Assembly: GCA_030598125.1 (NCBI GenBank)
Contig: JAUVQN010000097.1
Span: 1 to 5,484, forward strand
Direction of reading: 5' to 3'
DNA: 5,484 nucleotides
Source: Coriobacteriia bacterium
GTDB lineage: Bacteria; Actinomycetota; Coriobacteriia; Anaerosomatales; JAUVQN01
Below are positions 1 to 5,484 of this stretch, one piece after another (within the stretch, counting starts at the first letter, position 1; each line of letters begins with the position of its first letter). The notes under the pieces were generated by a model. It did no database searches, was not told the origin of the DNA, and saw only the letters and a list, made by a program, of their open reading frames with translations. Both the position numbers and the translations under genes were made by a program.

Positions 1-1572
1 CTCCACGGCGCCCTCGCGTTCGTTCCCGGCCGCTTCGTCGAAGTCGGCCAGCCGGTAGCTGCGCTTGATCTTGCCCTGATCCGAGGCGAAGGGACCCGTC
101 CCCATCGAGTAGACGCGTATGAGCGGCGTCGCCATGTCCGGCGCGGCCTCGTGCAGGTTGCGGAACTCCTTGTTCACCTGCTTGAGTCCGTCCACGATGA
201 CCTCGCGGTACCGGTCGGCGAGCGCTCGGGCGTCCGTCTCGCTGAGGTCCGTGCTCCTGTGCTCGAGATGCACGAGAAGGCGTTGCGAGTAGGACGTGTC
301 GTCCACGGCCGCGCCGATCTTGTGTCCGGCGATCTCGTTCGCGCCGGCGACGTCGAGCGCGCTCGTGACGGACTCCGGATAGACGTTCACGCCGGCCAGC
401 ATCACCGTCCCGTCGCTCCTGCCGGAGCAGTAGAAGAGCGGCATGCGCCACAGGTCGCCGGCGGTGTAGCCTCGGTCCTCGAGCATGCCGGCGACGTCGT
501 AGCCGAAGTCGGCGAGCACATCCATCACGTGATCGAATGCCAGGACACCCCCGCGGTCGTGGATGTTGTAGCGCACCAGCGGGATGCCCGACCTGACGGT
601 GAAGATGAGCTCGCGGTCGACTTCCTCGATATAGACGCCCGACGGGCTGTACTGGAAGAGGTTCGGGACCTCGCCGCCGAAGAGCCCCTCGCGGAGCTGG
701 TCGTCCTGCTCGGCCAGCTTGCGGATGAGCACGGTGAGCGGATACTCCCGGCCCACGGTCATCCCGATGTCCGCGGCTCCGTAGCCGCCGGAGATCGCGA
801 GCAGATCCTTCTCTGTGTCGACGCCGATGATGTCGCCGACGGCAGCGCGCCAGTGCTCCGTGTATCCCTCGCCGCCGAGGCCGACCTTGACGTTGAAGAC
901 CCGCCAGTCGATGCCACGCTCCACGCCCGTGTCCAGGACGTGCTTGACGAAGGGCGGGTAGCCCACGATGACCGTCTGGAAGAAGCTCGGGGAGATGTCC
1001 TCGACTATCTCGAGGATCTCTTCGAGGTCGTTGCCGGGAGACATGATGGTGAGCGGGTACTTGCCGGTCGCGGCGACCTGCCTCAACGCCTGTGCCATCT
1101 TCTCGCCGCTCGTCCAGGTCCCGAGCGCGAGGCCCATGATCACGAGCGTGGACACCTGGTCTATGTGGTAGAACTGCCGGAACGCGTACTCGAGGTACTG
1201 AGGGAAGAGCTCGTCCTCCTCCGGCGTCCTGAACCAGTAGTGCGTGCCGCCGGAGTGCCCGGAGCTCTTCTCGACCGTGTAGCCGCCGTGGAAGACGCCG
1301 TCGATGGTGAGCTCTTCCAGGAGGAAGCGCTCGATGTAGCTCTTCTTGTCGAGCACCGGGAGCCCTGGCAGGTCCTCGTGGGTCAGGCGCCGGCCGGGGT
1401 CGACCCCGTGCTCTCTCAGGATGGTCGGGTATGCGATCGTCCGTGTGGAGGCGACCTCGAGCACGTCGTCGACCTTCCGCAGTCCGCCCTTCGCATGCAC
1501 GGAGGACGGCGCCCGGGACATGAACATCCGCATGAGCCCCGGGCTCTTCATCACGATCCTCTGCATCGACAC
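1..1572 (-). CDS. PaaK/CapK-family AMP-forming acyl-CoA ligase (partial, C-terminus beyond window)
   Basis: Minus-strand frame open for 524 codons from GTG 1572 to the left edge with no stop, so the C-terminus is missing. The protein resembles the phenylacetate-CoA ligase/CapK branch of adenylate-forming enzymes, which activate a carboxylic acid with ATP and usually pass it to CoA. Visible motifs: phosphate-binding loop SSGHSGGT (about residues 103-110, where the family usually has SSGTTG), YGAADIG (264-270, the YGxxE-like motif), LVRYNIHDRG (332-341), the hinge region GRSDGTVMLAGVNVYPE (384-400), and a C-terminal GKIKRSYR (500-507) with the likely catalytic lysine K501. At more than 524 residues it is longer than classical PaaK (about 430), mainly through a longer N-terminus and an insertion near 345-380. 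GTG 1572 is preferred because AAAGGGG lies 6 bases upstream; ATG 1566 is the alternative. The acid substrate cannot be read from sequence, and no phenylacetate-pathway genes are nearby, so phenylacetate specificity is not claimed. Confidence 0.85.
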   Translation of the reverse strand, partial: MSMQRIVMKSPGLMRMFMSRAPSSVHAKGGLRKVDDVLEVASTRTIAYPTILREHGVDPGRRLTHEDLPGLPVLDKKSYIERFLLEELTIDGVFHGGYTVEKSSGHSGGTHYWFRTPEEDELFPQYLEYAFRQFYHIDQVSTLVIMGLALGTWTSGEKMAQALRQVAATGKYPLTIMSPGNDLEEILEIVEDISPSFFQTVIVGYPPFVKHVLDTGVERGIDWRVFNVKVGLGGEGYTEHWRAAVGDIIGVDTEKDLLAISGGYGAADIGMTVGREYPLTVLIRKLAEQDDQLREGLFGGEVPNLFQYSPSGVYIEEVDRELIFTVRSGIPLVRYNIHDRGGVLAFDHVMDVLADFGYDVAGMLEDRGYTAGDLWRMPLFYCSGRSDGTVMLAGVNVYPESVTSALDVAGANEIAGHKIGAAVDDTSYSQRLLVHLEHRSTDLSETDARALADRYREVIVDGLKQVNKEFRNLHEAAPDMATPLIRVYSMGTGPFASDQGKIKRSYRLADFDEAAGNEREGAVE

Positions 1573-1578
1573 CGCGCG

Positions 1579-1585
1579 CCCCTTT
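1579..1585 (-). promoter_or_regulatory. Ribosome binding site of the PaaK-family ligase
   Basis: On the minus strand, AAAGGGG lies 6 bases before GTG 1572 and 12 bases before ATG 1566. The spacing favours the GTG start. Confidence 0.5.
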
Positions 1586-1639
1586 CCATACCGTGAGCGA
1601 CCACGCGGCCGGCACGGATCGAGTCGGTCTACGGTATGG
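1586..1639. repeat. Perfect 9-base inverted repeat upstream of the ligase gene (possible operator)
   Basis: CCATACCGT at 1586-1594 is the exact reverse complement of ACGGTATGG at 1631-1639, with 36 bases between the arms. The proximal arm abuts the ligase ribosome binding site. A third copy, ACGGTATGG, lies at 1739-1747 inside the end of the histidine kinase gene, in direct orientation to the 1631 arm. Placement just ahead of a start codon suggests a regulator site or an RNA structure in the leader, but no regulator is identified and the spacer is long for a single dimeric operator. Confidence 0.4.
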
Positions 1640-1687
1640 TACGTCGTTCGAGGGGGAGTGCGCTGGCGAGTGCAGAAGGTCGGGGTC

Positions 1688-1704
1688 GGCGGCGTGGCGC
1701 CGCC
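1688..1704 (-). terminator. GC hairpin immediately after the kinase stop codon (possible weak terminator)
   Basis: GGCGGC (1688-1693) and GCCGCC (1699-1704) form a perfect 6-bp stem with a 5-base loop. The stem starts directly after the kinase stop at 1705-1707 in minus-strand transcription. There is no following T tract, so it is not a classical intrinsic terminator. It might act as a weak or Rho-assisted end, protect the mRNA 3' end, or be a chance product of GC richness. Confidence 0.3.
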
Positions 1705-3609
1705 TCACGCGGACGCTGCCCGATCCGCATCGACGAAGACGGTATGGAGCGTGGACCCCGACCCCGGCTCGAGCCTCTCGGGAAGCCGGTCGGTGAAGCG
1801 CGAGCCCTCACCGATGGAGGACTCCACCGCGATCTCGCCTCCCAGCATGGCGGCGAGGCCTCGGCTGATGGGTAGTCCGAGGCCCGTCCCCTTGAGCTTG
1901 CTGCCGCTGCCCGGCACGATCTGTTCGAACTCTCTGAAGACGTCGTCGAGACGCCCCTCGGGGAGACCGACGCCCGTGTCCGCGACGACGAAGACGACCG
2001 TGCCGCCGGGTTCTCGATGTGCGGAGAGCCTCACCGTGCCGCGATCGGTGAACTTGACGGCGTTGCTCACCAGGTTGAGGAGGATCTGCTCGAGGCGGAA
2101 CTGGTCGGTGTTGAGCTCCAGGGACGTCTTCGGTGGCTCGAGCCTGAGCTCGATCCCTTTGTCGTCGGCGAGAGGCCGCGTCTTCGCGGCTACCGACTCG
2201 ATCACGTCCCCCGCGTCCGTCCCGGCGAGCTCCACCCTCAGCTTGCCCGCCTCGATCTTGGCGAGGTCGAGCACGTCGTTGATGAGCAGCAACAGGTGCT
2301 TCGCCGAACCGTACGCCATGTCGAGCTGACGCTTCTGCTCTTCGTTGAGGTCCCCCGCCATGCCCTCGAGGACCACGCCCGTGAACCCGATGATCGAGTT
2401 CAGCGGCGTCCTGAGCTCGTGGCTCATGTTCGCGAGGAACGCGCTCTTGGCCTTCGTCGCCTCCGAGAGCTGTTCGTTGAGCTCGATGAGCTCCTCCCGA
2501 CGCGAATCGGCCCGAGCCCTGGATCTCTCGAGGTCGGCGACGTGCTCCTCGAGGTCGCGGTTGAGCTCCACCAGGCGGGCCTGGGTCCGTCTCAGCTCCG
2601 TCACGTCCGTGAGCAGCACGAGGGAGCCGGCCGCCCGGTGGTTCCGGTCCCGTATCCTGATCACGCGGCCCCAGTACGCGTGCTCGCCACGGGAGAACTC
2701 GAACTCGCAATAGCTCTCGAAGCCCCTCGGATGGAGCGCCGCGACCGGCAGCACGCGTGCCAGATCCTGTCCCTGCTGGATCTCGGGCATCAGACGCTCG
2801 GTCGCAGGGTTGATGGTCGCGACCACGTTGTGGCGGTTCGTCACGATCGCCGCGTCCGCCATCGTCCGGAACGCCTCGCCCGCGGCGACCGGTATCACGT
2901 CTGCGAGGCCGGTGCGGAGCGCCTGGTACGCGAGGACCAGGTTGAGGATCGGGAAGAGGACCGGCGAGAGGTTCACCGGCACGTCGAGGCCGGTCGCGTG
3001 GCGCGTCGTCCAGAGGAGGCCGCCCAGCGTCGGGAGCATCGCGGCCGCGAGCAGCACCATCGCCCGGCGCCGGCCCGTGCGCGTACGCGTGCGCCACTCG
3101 CTGGAGACGAGCAGGTAGATGCCCGCGAGCACCAGCACGAACGTCATGATCTGGTGCGGCGGCGCGAGTGGACCGTACGTCGTTTCCGCACCGAGATGCG
3201 TCTGGTTCACGAACGCCGTGTGCCACGGGTTCGTGATCGCCACGGTGATCGTGTAGATCATGGGCACGTGGACGAGAAGCAGGCGCCAGCCCGTCGTCCA
3301 CCACGTCTTGCCGGCGTGCTCGGCCGCGAAGAGGAACCAGTACGTGGGAGCGCCGGCTATGCCGAACGTGATCATGACGAAGAGCCAGTACTCGATGGTC
3401 GCGGTGCCCGCGACTCCCGGCTCGAGTTCGGGGGCGAGGATGAGCTGAAGGGCGTAGGCGAGCGCCCACGCAGTCGTCGAGGCGTTGAGCAGGATGAAGA
3501 AGACGGTCCCGCGCGAGCGGGTACGAGGGATGAATGCGGCGGCCAGGACCAGCAGCGCGCTCAGAAAAGCCGCGCTGAGCGGCCACAGAGCGACTACCGG
3601 TATCGACAT
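1705..3609 (-). CDS. Membrane sensor histidine kinase (7TM N-terminal region, PAS-like, HisKA, HATPase_c)
   Basis: The protein is 634 residues from ATG 3609. Residues about 5-235 carry roughly seven hydrophobic segments with the TNPWH signature (126-130) resembling the TNPLH motif of the histidine kinase N-terminal 7TM region. A PAS-like domain follows (about 243-338, ending LLTDVTELR), then a coiled coil (338-388) and HisKA with SHELRTPLNSIIGF, phospho-acceptor His397. The ATPase domain shows the N box (LEQILLNLVSNAVKF, 506-520), G1 DTGVGL (544-549), F box FREFEQI (558-564) and G2 GTGLGLPIS (574-582). All catalytic boxes are intact. It should autophosphorylate in response to a membrane or cytoplasmic signal, but there is no receiver domain and no response regulator in the window, so the partner is elsewhere. 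The start is uncertain: ATG 3609 has GGGGGT 7 bases upstream and begins next to the first membrane segment; in-frame ATG 3657 would add 16 residues and has GGAGG at a long 12-base spacing. Confidence 0.92.
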   Translation of the reverse strand: MSIPVVALWPLSAAFLSALLVLAAAFIPRTRSRGTVFFILLNASTTAWALAYALQLILAPELEPGVAGTATIEYWLFVMITFGIAGAPTYWFLFAAEHAGKTWWTTGWRLLLVHVPMIYTITVAITNPWHTAFVNQTHLGAETTYGPLAPPHQIMTFVLVLAGIYLLVSSEWRTRTRTGRRRAMVLLAAAMLPTLGGLLWTTRHATGLDVPVNLSPVLFPILNLVLAYQALRTGLADVIPVAAGEAFRTMADAAIVTNRHNVVATINPATERLMPEIQQGQDLARVLPVAALHPRGFESYCEFEFSRGEHAYWGRVIRIRDRNHRAAGSLVLLTDVTELRRTQARLVELNRDLEEHVADLERSRARADSRREELIELNEQLSEATKAKSAFLANMSHELRTPLNSIIGFTGVVLEGMAGDLNEEQKRQLDMAYGSAKHLLLLINDVLDLAKIEAGKLRVELAGTDAGDVIESVAAKTRPLADDKGIELRLEPPKTSLELNTDQFRLEQILLNLVSNAVKFTDRGTVRLSAHREPGGTVVFVVADTGVGLPEGRLDDVFREFEQIVPGSGSKLKGTGLGLPISRGLAAMLGGEIAVESSIGEGSRFTDRLPERLEPGSGSTLHTVFVDADRAASA

Positions 3610-3675
3610 CGCCCCGACCCCCAGTCCCTCGACGCGGAAGACTCTCTCCAGATGCATCGGCAGGAACCGCCTCCA

Positions 3676-3704
3676 CAGATACCCGAAACCCAGTCGCTGG
3701 TCAG
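3676..3704 (-). promoter_or_regulatory. Candidate promoter of the histidine kinase gene
   Basis: On the minus strand, CTGACC (3704-3699) and TATCTG (3681-3676) are separated by 17 bases, a partial match to the housekeeping sigma -35/-10 pattern. Transcription would start near 3669, which leaves a usable leader for ATG 3609 but almost none for ATG 3657. The match is weak and read by eye. Confidence 0.3.
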
Positions 3705-3774
3705 GCGCCTTCCGCCGAGCGGTCTCGCCGGTCGGGGCGGTCGTGGCGCAGCTCGGGTCTGTCGCGGGGACGGT

Positions 3775-3801
3775 TGGACACGGCGCTCGCTCGGGTAGAA
3801 C
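3775..3801 (+). promoter_or_regulatory. Candidate promoter of the selenoprotein-ccdA cluster
   Basis: TGGACA (3775-3780, five of six matches to TTGACA) lies 15 bases before TAGAAC (3796-3801, four of six matches to TATAAT) in the divergent intergenic region, about 37 bases ahead of the first start codon. The spacing is slightly short. Nothing else in the stretch between the two divergent promoters (about 3705-3774) was recognised beyond GC-rich sequence. Confidence 0.3.
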
Positions 3802-3825
3802 TCATCTGAAGGCCGCCGATCATCC

Positions 3826-3832
3826 GGGGTGA
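3826..3832 (+). promoter_or_regulatory. Ribosome binding site that decides the selenoprotein start
   Basis: GGGGTGA resembles the extended Shine-Dalgarno GGAGGTGA and ends 5 bases before ATG 3838. The earlier in-frame GTG at 3829 overlaps this element and lacks a good site of its own, so ATG 3838 is preferred. Confidence 0.5.
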
Positions 3833-3837
3833 GGCCC

Positions 3838-4482
3838 ATGCGCGTCCGAGAGAACCGGCTCGCAGCATCCGCGATCGTCGCGCTCATGCTAGCGCTCGCG
3901 CTCGTGTTCGCCAGCGGGTGCACTAGCGACAGCGAGCAGGAGTCCGACGCCGCCGCCGCGGAACAGGGCGGTGACGAGGGGGCGACCGCGGAGGACGAGG
4001 ACGTCGGCGGATCCGGGGACGATGGCTCGAGTGCCGTCGAAGCGGGGACCCTGAGCTGGGTGGATATCGAGCTGACCGACGTGAAGACCGGCGAGACCTT
4101 CCGCGTGAGCGACTTCTCCGGGGAGCAGGTGCTCGTCGAGAGCTTCGCCGTCTGGTGACCCACGTGCCTCAAGCAGCTCCAGAACATGACGGAGCTGCAG
4201 GGCGAGGATCAAGGTGTGATCCTGGTGGCACTGAACACGGACCCGAACGAAGACGATTCGGTCGTCCTCGAGCACGTCGAACGATACGGGCTGGAGGGCA
4301 GGTTCGCCGTAGCTCCGCAGGAGATGACGGACATGCTCGTGGAAGAGTACGGCGCGGACATCGTGTCGGTCCCCACGGCTCCCGTGGTCCTGGTCTCGCC
4401 CGATCAGACCTCGGCCCGGCTCCTGCCGCGAGGGCTCAAGTCCGTGGACGAGATCCAGGCCGAGCTCGCGGCCGACGGATAG
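3838..4482 (+). CDS. Selenocysteine-containing TlpA/thioredoxin-like lipoprotein (UPTC motif; in-frame TGA 4156-4158 read as Sec)
   Basis: The frame runs 3838-4482 with one internal TGA at 4156-4158; read as Sec it gives 214 residues. Residues 1-28 form a lipoprotein signal (charged start, hydrophobic core, FASGC with Cys28). Residues 29-70 are a D/E/G/A/S linker. A thioredoxin fold follows: SDFSGEQVLVESFAVW then U107-P-T-C110, where TlpA/ResA-type proteins have WCxxC; a beta strand VILVALNTD (127-135); and the expected cis-proline in SVPTAPVVLV (Pro179). C110 is the only Cys in the mature fold, so U107-C110 would form a selenenylsulfide. The protein is likely anchored outside the membrane and acts as a thiol oxidoreductase. 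A SECIS-like hairpin follows the TGA. The ccdA-like gene starts 6 bases after its stop and would supply electrons. A nonsense pseudogene or sequencing error is the alternative, but the position of the TGA at the attacking Cys and intact coding on both sides argue for Sec. The physiological substrate is unknown. Confidence 0.88.
4165..4204 (+). promoter_or_regulatory. Bacterial SECIS-like hairpin directing Sec insertion at TGA 4156-4158
   Basis: GCAGCTCC (4173-4180) pairs perfectly with GGAGCTGC (4191-4198), an 8-bp stem with the 10-base loop AGAACATGAC (4181-4190). A lower helix TGCCT (4165-4169) with GGGCG (4200-4204), including two G-U pairs, extends it across a small internal loop. The loop begins 22 bases after the TGA and has a G at its second position. 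As I recall the published bacterial SECIS model, it asks for a G in the first two loop bases, a 4-16 bp stem and 16-37 bases from UGA to the loop, and this hairpin meets all three. It lies within the coding sequence, as usual in bacteria, and would be bound by SelB. Folding energy was not computed. Confidence 0.7.
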
Positions 4483-4488
4483 CCGCCC

Positions 4489-5190
4489 GTGTTCCTCGAC
4501 CTGATAGACAACATCGCGACGAGCTTCGCGCTCGGCGTGGCCACGGCGGTCACGGCCTTCTGCGTGATCGTGCTCTACCCGGCGTTCCTCGCCCGGCTGG
4601 CCCGCCAGGTCTCGGACGACCCCGACAGTCGCGAGAGCCGGAGGATACTCGGTCTCTTCGGCGTGCTCGTGACGGCAGGCGTGATCGCGTTCATGGCGTT
4701 CGTCGGCTTCCTCTTCACCTACGTCCTCGAGGAGCCGATCGGGCGGGTGATCCAGATCGTGTCGCCGATCGCGTTCGCGGTGCTCTTCTTCATCGGGATC
4801 GCGCTCATGTTCAACATCAAGTTCAGCCGGCAGGTGCGGCCTCTCAGGATCGGGAACCCGTACGTCTCCGCGTTCATCTACGGCTTCTTCTTCGGGGCGA
4901 TCGTGATCCCGTGCAATCCGGGCTTCATCGCGCTCGCGTTCGCGCGGGCGTCGACCGTGCCGGTCGGGCAGAGGATGCTCAGCTTCATCGCGTTCGGCGT
5001 GGGCATAGGAGCCCCGCTGCTCGTCTTCTCGCTCATCTCGAGGGCCAACAGCCGCTGGACGATCAACTTCCTCGTGGACCACAAGCGCACGATCAACCTC
5101 GTCGCGGGCGCCATCATGTCGGCGGTCGCGGCCTACTACTTGCTCTTCGTGTTCAGAGTGCAGGACAGCATAGCGGCACTCTTCTCATGA
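4489..5190 (+). CDS. ccdA: CcdA/DsbD-like transmembrane thiol-disulfide shuttle
   Basis: The 233-residue membrane protein has six hydrophobic segments (about 10-35, 53-80, 87-110, 126-151, 163-184, 201-222), matching the size and topology of CcdA, the minimal DsbD transmembrane domain. It contains exactly two cysteines, Cys25 in segment 1 (TAFCVIVLYPAFLARL) and Cys142 in segment 4 (VIPCNPGF), the positions of the CcdA redox pair. CcdA proteins carry electrons from cytoplasmic thioredoxin to extracytoplasmic thioredoxin-fold partners, for cytochrome c maturation or disulfide reduction. The usual Pro just before the first Cys (SPCVLP) is replaced by Phe here, while the second site keeps Pro-Cys. 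The GTG start lies 6 bases after the stop of the selenoprotein gene, implying co-transcription and probable translational coupling; the Shine-Dalgarno is weak (GGAT in the preceding gene end). No cytochrome c genes are nearby, so the selenoprotein is the best candidate partner. Confidence 0.85.
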   Translation: MFLDLIDNIATSFALGVATAVTAFCVIVLYPAFLARLARQVSDDPDSRESRRILGLFGVLVTAGVIAFMAFVGFLFTYVLEEPIGRVIQIVSPIAFAVLFFIGIALMFNIKFSRQVRPLRIGNPYVSAFIYGFFFGAIVIPCNPGFIALAFARASTVPVGQRMLSFIAFGVGIGAPLLVFSLISRANSRWTINFLVDHKRTINLVAGAIMSAVAAYYLLFVFRVQDSIAALFS

Positions 5191-5222
5191 GGAGCCGAAG
5201 AGACCGGCGAACGAGCACTCGC

Positions 5223-5229
5223 GAAGGAG
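5223..5229 (+). promoter_or_regulatory. Ribosome binding site of the DUF3179-like lipoprotein
   Basis: GAAGGAG lies 9 bases before ATG 5239 and only 3 bases before the in-frame GTG 5233, so it supports the ATG start. Confidence 0.55.
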
Positions 5230-5238
5230 CTGGTGACG

Positions 5239-5484
5239 ATGCGAAGCATCCCCGCGATCGCCGCGGTGCTGGCGATAGCGCTCGTGAGCGCGACCGCGCT
5301 CGCAGCATGTACGAGCGGCGAAGGGGCCGACGAACAGGATGGTGAGGAGGCTGCTTCGGAAGTGACTCCCGACCAGGAGGCGGTCTTCCGGAACGTGGGG
5401 CTCACGACCGACGTCGAGCAGCACTCGATCGATCTCGACCAGGTGCTGGGCGGCGGACCGGCGAAGGACGGTATCCCGGCGCTC
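5239..5484 (+). CDS. Lipoprotein with DUF3179-like start (partial, C-terminus beyond window)
   Basis: The frame is open from ATG 5239 to the right edge (82 codons seen). Residues 1-24 form a clear lipoprotein signal: MRS start, Ala/Leu/Ile/Val core and the lipobox LAAC with Cys24. An acidic linker follows (25-48, rich in D, E, A, S). From about residue 60 the stretch SIDLDQVLGGGPAKDGIPAL matches my memory of the opening of DUF3179 proteins (an aspartate-rich strand followed by GGPxKDGIPA). The function of that family is not established to my knowledge. The gene begins 48 bases after the ccdA-like stop on the same strand with no evident terminator between, so it likely belongs to the same operon and would face the same extracytoplasmic side as the Sec-lipoprotein. 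The family call rests on a short stretch; the lipoprotein call is firmer. Confidence 0.75.
   Translation, partial: MRSIPAIAAVLAIALVSATALAACTSGEGADEQDGEEAASEVTPDQEAVFRNVGLTTDVEQHSIDLDQVLGGGPAKDGIPAL

Noticed and set aside
151..1596. Long plus-strand open frame over the ligase region
   Set aside because: It lies opposite the PaaK-family gene, has low-complexity composition rich in V, A, E, R, D and H, and shows no motif. It is a shadow of the biased minus-strand codons.
1808..3676. Minus-strand open frame of 622 codons in another frame of the kinase
   Set aside because: Overlaps the kinase in a different frame and gives Arg/Pro/Gly/Ala/Asp-rich nonsense typical of a +1 frame in GC-rich genes.
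2017..3798. Plus-strand open frame of 593 codons over the kinase
   Set aside because: Antisense to the histidine kinase, whose catalytic boxes are all intact. The product is Arg/Glu/His/Asp-rich with no recognisable domain.
3838..4158. Truncated lipoprotein ending at the TGA, or nonsense pseudogene
   Set aside because: Coding character continues for 108 codons beyond the TGA in the same frame, the stop sits precisely at the redox Cys position, and a SECIS-like hairpin follows. A resequenced base or absent Sec machinery would reopen this option.
4186..4482. Separate small gene starting at ATG 4186
   Set aside because: It is in the same frame as the upstream lipoprotein, has no ribosome binding site other than the GGAG-like stem bases, and would be half a thioredoxin fold without its active site. 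It is better explained as the part after the Sec codon.
3889..5082. Minus-strand open frame of 397 codons across the selenoprotein and ccdA genes
   Set aside because: Antisense, dominated by Asp, Glu, Arg and His, and crossing two well-supported genes. No family features.
5191..5238. Terminator or promoter between ccdA and the last lipoprotein
   Set aside because: No hairpin with T tract and no convincing -35/-10 pair is visible in these 48 bases; only a ribosome binding site is supported.
4155..5345. Plus-strand open frame of 396 codons over ccdA
   Set aside because: Out of frame with the clear CcdA-like protein; Arg/Gly-rich with no hydrophobic segments or motifs. It also spans three real genes.

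Overview
The window is GC-rich DNA with strong G/C third-position bias and long antisense open frames, as in high-GC bacteria. It holds three anaerobe-leaning signals: a PaaK-type acyl-CoA ligase, a CcdA-type thiol shuttle, and a thioredoxin-fold lipoprotein whose redox centre appears to use selenocysteine. The host must therefore make Sec. An anaerobic high-GC bacterium, for example an actinobacterial lineage such as Coriobacteriia, would fit. That placement is inference only, since there is no rRNA or other marker here.

Layout. On the minus strand, reading leftward, are a 7TM sensor histidine kinase (3609 to 1705) and a PaaK/CapK-family AMP-forming ligase (1572 to beyond position 1, C-terminus cut off). 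The 132-base gap between them carries a GC hairpin at the kinase stop and a perfect 9-base inverted repeat just ahead of the ligase start. A divergent intergenic region (3610-3837) separates these from a plus-strand cluster: a selenocysteine TlpA-like lipoprotein (3838-4482), a CcdA-like membrane protein (4489-5190) and a second lipoprotein starting like a DUF3179 protein (5239 to the right edge, truncated).

The central observation is the in-frame TGA at 4156-4158. The frame is open from 3838 to 4155 and again from 4159 to 4482. The TGA falls exactly where the first Cys of a WCxxC thioredoxin motif belongs, giving W-U-P-T-C. It is followed at bacterial-SECIS distance by an 8-bp perfect stem with a 10-base loop. 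Ordinary gene calling would split this gene into a truncated lipoprotein and a headless fragment. The CcdA gene starts 6 bases after its stop, and CcdA is the expected electron donor to an extracytoplasmic thioredoxin-fold protein. The likely working unit is: cytoplasmic thioredoxin to CcdA (Cys25/Cys142) to the membrane-anchored Sec-thioredoxin to an unknown extracytoplasmic target, possibly connected with the DUF3179-like lipoprotein. No selenocysteine machinery (selA, selB, selC, selD) lies in this window.
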